DNA of 64,000 nt from Jaminaea rosea (lineage: Eukaryota; Basidiomycota; Exobasidiomycetes; Microstromatales). The DNA lies in the NCBI RefSeq assembly GCF_003144245.1, contig NW_020289977.1, forward strand, positions 124,001-188,000, in the 5' to 3' direction. A program made the position numbers and the translations under genes. Below, piece after piece: positions 31,202 through 42,000 of the stretch (position 1 is its first letter; each line of letters begins with the position of its first letter). Below the pieces are notes generated by a model. The model ran no database searches. It worked only from the letters and a program-made list of their open reading frames with translations, and was not told where the DNA came from.

Positions 31202-32558
<1,357 letters not shown>

Positions 32559-33214
32559 GCTTTAGCTTGGCCCGGCTCCTCACACACACACACACTTGGC
32601 TCCTTGATAGGCGTGGTTTCTCCTTCTGTACTCTAGCTCTTCTCTGTCTCTCTCACCATCATGTCGTCTCGTCTATATCCTTGAGCGCTCATCGCGACTC
32701 CTTGAAGACGAATCGATTACACATTCATCCATTCCGACGCGTGTGAGCGTGTGACACGAGCGAGATGAGCGAAGAGGAGGGCGTAGCTGCTATCCGGGAG
32801 ACAACTCCTCTGACGTCGATCGTGGTGAGAGGGTGACGGGCATCGCGTCGCGTCGTGTCGCGTCAGGCGATAGCCTCGTATCCGTCTCGTCGCTCTCTCG
32901 CTCGCTCGCTCAAATCGTTCGTGGCTACGCTTGAATAACGATGATGGGGATACGATTGCGACGACGAGATCATGGTGGTAACATGCGTAGAGGACGCAGT
33001 GATGATGATGTGATGTAGTGCTGGGCGAGCCAACGAGCCGATTGGCTGACTGGAAGGATGAGCGTGTCGTGCCACCCCGGCTCACGAGCTCACAATGTAC
33101 AAAGACTGAATCGATCAATGGTCGCCCGCTTCCCGTACCATTCTGCTTTCCATCTCTCGGCCTCTTTTCCTACGAGTCTCCCTCTCCACGTCTATTCTCC
33201 ATGCCCCTCGGGGT
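32559..33214. other. convergent 3' region
   Basis: Lies between histone H3 and the cyclin gene. A short CA repeat at about 32580-32595 probably lies in the H3 3' untranslated region. No gene seen. Confidence 0.4.
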
Positions 33215-35167
33215 CTACCCCTCCTGCATCTGTACCGCTGCTGCAGCTGACCGGTCCGGACGAGGCGATGAAGCCGCGTGAGGCGTGGCGGTCGAAGAGG
33301 ACGATGAGGATGACGCAGCAGGTGTGGTAGCCGCAGGCCTGCTCGTCGAGCTCGAGTGAGAGGTTCGCCTCTGCTGACCACTCGCCGCTGCTGCTGCTTC
33401 TCCTGCACCTGGCGCCCCCAGCTCCTTCACGACCCCGGTCTGCACCACCCCTGACCCTGTAGCATAGACGAGCAGTCGATCCGCGTAGCTCTGCAGTTCC
33501 GGCAAAGGGATGACTAGCCTGAAATCATTAAGCAGCAAGAACTGCAGCTCGAGCTGGTTGAGTTCGTGCACCGGCAGACCGCCCACCTTGGCGTAGCGAG
33601 AATTGGTGTAGAAGACGTCGCTGAAGAACTTGGACGCTACAGTCACGCCTGCGATGACGAGACGGTGGATGTTGTACGAGTCGACGGCGAAACCTTTCAT
33701 GCCCGGGTGTACATGTGAGCCCGGCGCGGATGCAGAGGAGGAGGACATCGACTCGTCGTCATCTCCGTTGACCGCTCCTGACCTCGCTATTTCCTCGTGC
33801 AGGGCTCCGCTTGGCGTAGTCAGAGGAGCGGCGGCGCCGCCAGACATCATTGGCGCCACGCTGCCGCTGGACCCGTCCTCTGACCCTTGTGCAACCCTGC
33901 TCATCCGGTCGAGGTAGACGATCAAGCTGAGGAAGACGTCATTCGTCGTCGGACAGTACTTCAGGATACGCAGCAGGTAGCTCTCGATGGTGATGCTAGG
34001 CACGTTACGAGCGTGGAAGCAGAGGGTGCTGCTCGGTTGGCCCAATGCACCCATGGCTGCCGTTGTGACCCCCTGGGGATGATGCACTGCTGCTGCTCCA
34101 GACGATGAAGATGCCTCGTCGCCGTCTTGCCCCGCTGCAGATGTATCACCTTTCGACTTCGAGCCCGACCTCCGTCCCCTCTCGTCTTGCGTAGCAGATG
34201 GCGGGCGAATGGCATCGTTGGTTGTGGCAATCTGGTGGAGGAGCACGGCGAGGACTCGCAGGAGGTCTGGAGAAGGGTATGTGGCTAGGTCGACGTGCGG
34301 CAGGGGCTTGGCGCCTTTGCTCTCGGAGGATGGCGGAGGGACGAGCATGGATGGCGAGGATGGTCGCGCTGGTCGTTGTCGGGATGATGACGACGATGCC
34401 GATAGAGATGACGATGATGAGGGGATGGTTGATGTGGTGGCTGCAGCGCCGGATGGCGAGGATGTTGAGCCCGATGCTGACCCCCTTGCCGCGTGCGCTC
34501 TCGCTGTCTCCTCCTGCTCGTAGGGTATCCTTGAGCCGCCAGAGCTGGCTCTGCGCGACTTGCTACCTCGTGTTCCCCTCTCCGGTGTCACAGCGAGCTC
34601 TTCTCTCTGATGCGTGTTCGCAGCAGCTGATGGCGATGATGAGGCGCGGACTGACGACGACGACGATGACGACGACGCTGCTACGTGTGGCGGCTGTGTA
34701 GATGCCGGTGCGGGTGCCGGTGCTGGAGCCAAAGTCGATGTCTCTGCGCTCATGGTCGTAGGCGCAGCGCGGGTCTGGCTGTGTCTACGTGGCCAGTCTG
34801 AGAAGGCGGCAGCAGCACTGGCACTAGCGTTGTAGCTCGCCTGGTGGTAGAGGTCGCGCTGGATCTTGAGCAAGTCTGTATGCTGCGTGCTTGGCGAGAA
34901 GTGCGCTAGGGATGGATATGCGCCGACGCCGCTCGAGCTGCCTCCGTGTTGCGAAGGCGGACTGGTGTCGAGAGATGACGAAGAGGATGAGTTGTTGGGT
35001 CTATAGTTGGATGACGATGACGATGAGCCGTATGAGCTCGACGTGGATGATGGTGAAGCGGCGGATGTGGGGGCGGCTGCTGTGTGGTGTTGGGCAAGAG
35101 GTCGTGCTGCGTAGGCGTAGGCTGCGTCTGTGGAGGCGCTGTGGTCCGGATGGGGACTGCCTGGCAT
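33215..35167 (-). CDS. PHO80-type cyclin (Pcl family)
   Basis: A regulatory subunit for a Pho85-type cyclin-dependent kinase, which controls phosphate, glycogen and polarity responses in fungi. 650 residues without introns, from the ATG at 35167. The cyclin box covers about 297-570: DLATYPSPDLLRVLAVLLHQI, then SITIESYLLRILKYCPTTND, FLSLIVYLDRMSR, and SYNIHRLVIAGVTVASKFFS followed by DVFYTNSRYAKVGGLP and ELNQLELQFLLLNDFRLVIP. This is the PHO80/PCL signature. The box is interrupted by two disordered inserts of about 60 residues each. The first 290 and last 80 residues are Ser/Ala-rich and disordered. Closest in style to the Pcl6/7/8/10 group, but the subgroup cannot be fixed by eye. Confidence 0.88.
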   Translation of the reverse strand: MPGSPHPDHSASTDAAYAYAARPLAQHHTAAAPTSAASPSSTSSSYGSSSSSSNYRPNNSSSSSSLDTSPPSQHGGSSSGVGAYPSLAHFSPSTQHTDLLKIQRDLYHQASYNASASAAAAFSDWPRRHSQTRAAPTTMSAETSTLAPAPAPAPASTQPPHVAASSSSSSSSVRASSSPSAAANTHQREELAVTPERGTRGSKSRRASSGGSRIPYEQEETARAHAARGSASGSTSSPSGAAATTSTIPSSSSSLSASSSSSRQRPARPSSPSMLVPPPSSESKGAKPLPHVDLATYPSPDLLRVLAVLLHQIATTNDAIRPPSATQDERGRRSGSKSKGDTSAAGQDGDEASSSSGAAAVHHPQGVTTAAMGALGQPSSTLCFHARNVPSITIESYLLRILKYCPTTNDVFLSLIVYLDRMSRVAQGSEDGSSGSVAPMMSGGAAAPLTTPSGALHEEIARSGAVNGDDDESMSSSSASAPGSHVHPGMKGFAVDSYNIHRLVIAGVTVASKFFSDVFYTNSRYAKVGGLPVHELNQLELQFLLLNDFRLVIPLPELQSYADRLLVYATGSGVVQTGVVKELGAPGAGEAAAAASGQQRRTSHSSSTSRPAATTPAASSSSSSSTATPHAASSPRPDRSAAAAVQMQEG

Positions 35168-36694
35168 GGTCTGCGTAGGGGAAATCGTCGTCGTTCACTG
35201 GAGGTCTCGGGATCTCGTTTGTCGTCTCGGGCGCTTTGTAAAGGATGTAAGACAACGAGTGCGGCCCGCGCTGTGATGATCGCTCAGCGCAGATGCGAAT
35301 GGCGAGCTGATGGTCTACCAGTAGTAGTGGCGACGAGTAGCCGCTCTCAACGACGACAGTTGATCGTCCCCCTGACGACTGCGTCGTCTTCTATGTCTAC
35401 GTCGTGATGGTGGCCACCCGCAAGAAGATGATGAATGAAGGGAAGGTGGGGAATGCAAAGCCAGAGAAAGCTGCTCAGTCGCCCTCCGCCCGGGCGGACG
35501 ACGGCGAGGCGTCAGACAAAGTTGGGCTCGTGCTCGTTGTCGAAGCCACATCAAGCACACGTGGCTTGCCCTTGCCATCTCGCTTTCAGTCCCATCGCGA
35601 AGAGTGATAGCGGCAACAAGTGGCGATGGGGGCTGGTACAGTCCTCGTGTGACGTGTCTGATGCTCTTCTGCCTGACAATGACACTTTGATGGGCTTGCT
35701 TGCTACCGTGCGGTCCTCGGCCCCTCCGTCGGTGGGCATCGCGGCGCATTTGCAGACGCAGGCGGGCACGGACAGGGGCGGCGCGAGCGTCACGGTCGAG
35801 CAGTTGCCTGTAGGCTGAGCGATGCTAGCCAGTAACAGCGGTGGACGATGTGAGATCGCTGACAGCTGGCTGACAATGAGATTCACACCTAGTCCTCAGC
35901 CTCGTGACCGCCACTTCCATTGATCAAGGACGTGCTTGGTTGCTGGCTCCCTTTCTTGCCACTCGAGGCCAGTCTGCGAGCTGGGCAACGCTGATGATTG
36001 CCGCCAATCGCATCGACAGGTTGGGAACAGAAAAACATGGGAAGAGCAGCGATGCTGATGCACCCGATAAAGTGCTGGATACTCGTCTAAAGATGAAGTC
36101 GTGCCACGCTTCTTCGTGACCTTTGGACCATATGCGCTTAGGGTTTGCTGTAATTGAACGCCCACCGCCAAGCGGCCAATGAACACAGGCAGGCATACCG
36201 TAGCGCTGACGGGATTGACCATAGCTGAGCCTCGTGTAGACTAGAACGGACAGGTTGCCTGCAAAGCTACCGCTCGGCACGATAGACGAAGGTGAAAGAT
36301 GGCGACGGTAACGTCACGTCACGCAATCAGCTCAAGACATAGCAGAGGAGTTGCACGGGCGTGGCGAGCATGGACCGCACTTACGTAGCATCTAACCATT
36401 CTGAGCAGCCGCAATCCCCCTCTCAGTAGCATCTCTGTTACTCTTCGCTCTGCAGACCTTTGTAGATCAGCATTGATCTTGCATTGCGAGTGAGAAGGAC
36501 ATATGTGCCCTGCTGAGCAAACAAGAGCCCGGGTCCCAGCGCAAATGCTGCGATCCACGTTCAAGCATCCAATGCATCTACTGAGTGTCACAAAGAGGTG
36601 CTCGAAGTGCGTCTTGGACACATTCGACAAGCCACATCCTGACCCACTGCTACGAAAGAGCGTCACGGTGAGACAGCTCCCGCTCCTCGTCGTC
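35168..36694. other. intergenic, left of retrotransposon nest
   Basis: No supported gene. Contains the probable cyclin promoter at the left. A 66-codon open frame at 35407-35607 shows no family features. Confidence 0.4.
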
Positions 36695-36699
36695 GCCTT

Positions 36700-36797
36700 T
36701 GTGAAGCCGTTCCGGCTCCGGTCCGCCCTGCCAACTCGTCGCCCGTGCGCTGAGTTAATCTCAGCTTTCAATCCATCCGTTCTCTCCAGTTCTAACA
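36700..36797 (+). repeat. copia 5' LTR
   Basis: 98 bases, TG...CA, preceded by the GCCTT target duplication. Identical by eye to the copy at 48070. Very short for a copia LTR. Confidence 0.9.
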
Positions 36798-36839
36798 GGT
36801 TGTGAGCCTTGATTGCGCTACCACTGCGCTACTCAGCTG
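36798..36839 (+). promoter_or_regulatory. copia primer-binding region resembling a tRNA 5' half
   Basis: Directly after the left LTR. On the opposite strand it reads like the 5' half of a tRNA: AGCTGAG, a perfect A-box-like TAGCGCAGTGGT, then GGCTCACAACC. The last block resembles the anticodon loop of initiator tRNA-Met (GGCTCATAACC), with one G:U pair. Copia elements of the Ty5 kind are known to prime from a half tRNA-Met, so this is the likely primer site. Confidence 0.6.
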
Positions 36840-37099
36840 CATACACGCTTGTTACGAATACCTCTTTCCCCATCTGTTAGTCAGATACAAGCCTTTTGTC
36901 CCCCAGCGTCTGTCGCACCAAGTGCTGAGCAGAACCGTTGCGTCTGTCGCACGGCACCGTGTTGTCGGTCACACGGTGGCGTTAGTCGCCCTCCTCAGCC
37001 CCTCTCGAGTGGTTATTGCAGGTGCCAACTGGACCTCAACACACTCTTTCTCGTAGTTTCCAGCCACACTTGAGCAAGAAGAGGCTTAGTGTCGCAATC

Positions 37100-38043
37100 A
37101 TGTCTTCTGATCAATCCATTGGCACGGCCGCCACGGCCAGAGTCAACACGCCTTTCATCACCTACAACGGCCTTGACCCTATCAAGAAGGCCGTCCTCGA
37201 CAAGATCCCAGTCGGCTGTCTTCGTGACAAGACTGATGGCGAAGTCTCTCGCGCCATGACCTTTGCCAACAAGGTTCCCAAGCTCGAAGTGCACAACAAT
37301 GGGACCACAACCTTCCACTCTTGGGTCAAGATGATGGAACCCACCCTTCGCATCTTCGCACGCAACAGAGCAGAAGGGATCATCAAGGACACCGCTGAAG
37401 GGAGCGTCGAGGCTTACCAGCGCTACTTCGGATACCCTTGGACCCCTCGCGATGGATACGACAAGGCGGAGCTCCTTGAATACAGCTTGGCCAAGGATCA
37501 GCGCGAACAGGATGACATCCAGATTGGTAACATCATCATCGCCACACTCGACCGCAAGGTGATCCTCTCTATCCTTGATGGATCCCCCGAAGCAGGCAGT
37601 GGCAAGGCACTTTGGAAGAAGATTCACGCACGCTTCCTCGCTAAAGGCCCCGGCGCTCGCACCATGGTCAACACCGCGCTCATCACGTACAACTCCACCA
37701 ATAAGTCTGTCGAGACAATCATCAACGAACTTCGAGCGATCTTCGAGCACTGGTTGATGACCGTGGGCACCGAGATCGACGAGCAAGACAAGGTGTCACA
37801 CCTACTCCGTGTCCTTCCACCCCACCTCAGCCACTTCGTTGCTATTGTGGGAGACCAACTTCAGAGGGACGGCACAGTCACCTTCGACGACGTGGCGCGA
37901 CGTGCGCTCTACCAAGACCAGATGAGGCTCAACCAAGAGCAGCAGATGCAATGGCGCAACGCCATCCCAGCCATGGATACTGGCAACCAAGTCCCCCGAC
38001 TTGCTATTGGGTACTCTGCCCAGAACTCCCAACTCGTACCGAC
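37100..38043 (+). pseudogene. copia Gag-like part
   Basis: Part of the broken copia element. The frame from 37100 encodes a UBN2/Gag-type region (TTTFHSWVKMMEPTLRIFAR, ALWKKIHARF, HLLRVLPPHL) and meets the left LTR of the gypsy element at 38044. Fossil; no function assigned. Confidence 0.75.
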
Positions 38044-38539
38044 TGTAACGGATTGCCTACCCGCCCTAAGTATCGTATTGTGACTCGTACAAGACTCTAC
38101 CCGTAGCCGCGTATAACTAACACACAAAAGCAACACAAAACAGACTCATAGCTATCCGACCCGTATCACGTGCCCAGCTTCGTACGACCAGATCTCTGAA
38201 AACTATAAAACATCTTCCCAGTAGCTCTTTTGTCTCTTAACTTCTTTGATTCCTTCCCATCACTTCAATTCCATCTTCTTGGTCTCCTCCTTGTACGTCC
38301 CCCGTGCACGACGTGTCCCTTCTTCCTCCTCTACCCGGATTGATCACCCGTGGTACGTATCATCTGCTGGACAGACTGACAACCGTTGCCTTCTCTTACC
38401 CATTGAACGTGTAGGTCTGGCTCCGTAACAGGCCCTGGACCCGTGCCCCTCGCATTCATATTAATCTGTATTAGGGATCTCTTGATTGCGCATACCGTAT
38501 CTTGAGTGACGGATTCTAACCGGACCGGTGCCCTTTACA
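38044..38539 (+). repeat. gypsy 5' LTR
   Basis: 496 bases, TGTAACGG...TTTACA, with a TATA-like ACTATAAAAC (about 38202) as likely promoter. Confidence 0.93.
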
Positions 38540-38680
38540 ATTTGGCTCCCAACGAGGGGCCCACACGTTTCAATTGGCGGGTACAGAGTCGTACAACGGT
38601 GACCTATAGGCTAGCTAGCAAGAGTGAGGTACCCCAGGCGCGCAAGACAAGCGCCTATCAGTTTTCAAGCAGCGCACAAC

Positions 38681-38880
38681 AGTAGCGCGTTCAAGTAGTC
38701 ATCTGCGCACAATAAGTAGCGCGTTCCAGTGGTGCACAAGAGCACGCACATCAAGTTTGGCATAAGACGTATAGCGCAGCCCCAGGTTGATATAAGACGC
38801 CAGAGAGCGCATTCGTTTAACGTAAGACGCAGGAGCGCAGTTCAGTTTGAGATAAGACGCAAGTGCGCACTCCTTTGGTT
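38681..38880 (+). repeat. leader repeats of gypsy element
   Basis: Four imperfect copies of TAAGACGC followed by a GCGCA block, starting at 38763, 38793, 38823 and 38853, so the period is exactly 30 bases. Just upstream, AGTAGCGCGTTC occurs twice (38681 and 38715). They sit between the LTR and the gag start codon. Confidence 0.85.
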
Positions 38881-39063
38881 ATCCTTGACCCCAACTGGGC
38901 AAGAAGACGGATTAGCTACCCGTAGTTTCAAGTTTCCGTACAGTCCGACGTAACAGGACCAGACACGTAGTCAGTGGTGCAAGAAGGGACGCCTGAGCAC
39001 ACTATACGGCCCGCGCCAACACAACAGAGCGCACATCAAGAGTTTCAAGTTTACCCGTTCAAG

Positions 39064-42000
39064 ATGAACACACCCGGAAGAGCGAGAGAGCCTTCCACGG
39101 AGCCCGGACGTCGTTCCCCCTCCGTACCAGTTACTGCACGTGAAGGACGTGTAGCAGAAGATACAGCTGCCACGGTCCCTGTCGACGCGCAGTCCAGCGC
39201 AGAGGAGTTGCTTCAAGTCGTACGAGACCAAGCTTCCCAGATTGCGCGTCTCAAGGAGGACAACCTCAAGCAGGCAGATGAGTTCCTTACCCGCCTCAAC
39301 GCATTTGAAGAGCGGATGCAAGCGTCAATGGCAGCCCGGGATGTACGTGACATCCCCGCCGCACACACGCCCAGAGATCAAGGACGTTTCGCCACCCCTG
39401 CGCCAAGAATGGACGCAGAAGAAGACGCATCAGACTATGCGCAGTATCCAAGAAGTCAAGGAGATTTTACACGCCTCAAGGCAACAGACTTGCCTACCTT
39501 CCATGGCATTCCGGATAAGGACACAGGCGACATTGATGACTGGATTGAGCGTATTGGAGCCATATACGACTATTCAGGCACAGCAGAGAGCAAGCTCCTT
39601 GCCCTTTTCCCACTCATCCTCAAGGACAATGCGCTCACTTGGTTCATCGGATTACGAGAGAAGCGTGCAGAGCTACGTACATGGTCAGACTGGCAAGACG
39701 CTCTACGCAGCAGGTTCAGACCGCCCAACTTCAGAGAGCGTACAACATTGGCCCTCACACGCAGACGGCTACGCGACAATGAGTCGTTTGACAACTTCTT
39801 TGAGGAGCGCCTAGCCCTTATCAACAAGAAGTATGGACGAGACGCAACGGACACTATCCGTATTGAGGAGATCTTAGACGGACTCCCATCGGATTATGTG
39901 CCGCTCATTCTGGCGTCTATGGGCAATCACAGAGATGATATTGAGCATCTGAGACGTACAATGGTCAACCTGGAGAATGGATTGCGTGCGTCTAGACGCG
40001 CATTCCTCAACCGGCAAGATCAACGTCAGGCAGGTAACAGACCCAACAGCGCACAAGGTCCCAACAATCAGCACACAGAAGGCGCCGGCGCGCGCAACAG
40101 ACCGCAGCAACAGACTGCCAACTATGGACAGCAGGAGCGTCCCATGAACAACACGTATGTTCCACAGCAGCCTCAGAGACTGGCCTTACCCGCTCCTCTG
40201 CAGAACAGTGGCGCACCCCCAGGTGCCTGTTTCAAATGTGGACGGACAGGTCATTGGAGCAGAGATTGCCGTGCGCAAGGCCAGAACAGAGCCCAATCCG
40301 CACCTGCACCACGCAACAACGTACAGTCAAACTTTGCAGGCGTCAACAAGATTCCTCTGAGGAGGAACCGTTGGGTAGAAGCCCAAGACGCAGATGCCAA
40401 TCTGGTATCCACACGCAGTAGATGCGCAACAGAGGCAACACCAGCCCAGGCGCCCACAGAGACACACATAGACCAACACACAGCAGACACGCAGCTGAGC
40501 AACCCATTGCAGCACACACCTGCGTATGCAGACGCATTTTTGGACGGTCACCTCAAACACGCAGTATGCATTGATAGTGGATCCGCAATTTCTTTGATGG
40601 ACAGTACATTCCTTAGGCGCAACTTCCCCAAGGCGCATGTAGAGCATTGCTCAAGTTTCTCTGCCACTGGCATAGTATCAGGTTCACACATCACATCAAG
40701 CGCAGAGCTACCCGTCAGATTTTCAGCGGGCAACACAGAGGCCACCATCACTATCTGCTTCTACCTTTTGCCGCTCAACAACACGAAGATCATTATTGGC
40801 AATGATACGCTTTCTCCACATGGAGCACTCATCGACTTGCAAGACAGACGCCTTACCTTTATGCGCCATCCAGACATGGTCATACCCCTGACATGTACGC
40901 AGAAGGATCCAGAGCTGGAACCTTTGATGGGCGCACCGGGAAAGGTACGCGTCAAAGAGGTCTACACGGTCAGGCCATGCAGCATTGCACGTATTCCAGT
41001 CACCATTGAGCATTACACAGGACGTTCCAACACGCTTCTATGTCAACCAGACATGCGTTTCAGAGACGGTCGCACAACAGGATGCATGGCACGCACATTG
41101 GTTCCCACACACGCAGAGTGTCACTACGTTCAATTCATCAACACGGATATGGCACCCATCCTGCTCAACCCAGCTGAAGTCCTTGGACACGCCATCGGTT
41201 GCGTACAGGAGCAGCAGACTGTTGAGTCTCTACTCACTGATCAACACGTAAACCACCCGTCTTTTAGAGACGCCATGGCCCAAGCGGATATCAACCCAGA
41301 CTTGAGTACAGAACAACGTACAGAGATTGAGCGCATTCTCACAGACAACAGCAACGCATTTGCACACGGACAACGTATCATTGGAAGCACAGATTGGGTC
41401 AAGCTATCACTTGACACAGGCGACGCCTTACCCATCTCCCAGCCGCCGTATCACGCAAGTCCATCTGGACGCAAGGTCATTGAAGAGACCGTACAAGAGC
41501 TAGAATCACTAGGCATCATTGAAGATTCAGACTCCCCGTGGGCTTCACCCGTCGTATTGGTTAAGCAAGGGGACAAGGTCCGCTTTTGCGTAGATTACAG
41601 ACGACTTAACACGGTTACCAAGATGGATCAGTATCCAATCCCACGCCCAGACGACATCTTAAACGCATTCTCAGGCAAGAAGTGGTTCTCATCCTTTGAC
41701 GCAAACAAGGGTTTTCACCAGATTGAATGCGCAACAGAAGACGACAGAGACAAGCTTGCATTCCGTACGCATCTTGGACTCAAGAGGTTCACGCGTATGC
41801 CTTTCGGTATCCACAAGGGACCAGGCGTATTTCAACGGCTCACAGACCGCATTCTAGGAGCATGCAAATGGCAACACGCGCTTGTCTACATTGACGACAT
41901 CATTGTGTACTCAGACACATTTGAGGATCATTGCGCACCCCTTCACAATGTGCTTTCACGTGTGGTCAAGTCAGGTATCACACTCGCGTTCAAGAAGTCA

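Noticed and set aside
38129-38160. Terminal repeats at 38044 and 45583 as a simple host duplication
   Set aside because: Primer site, polypurine tract, TG...CA ends and the gag-pol frame between them identify LTRs.
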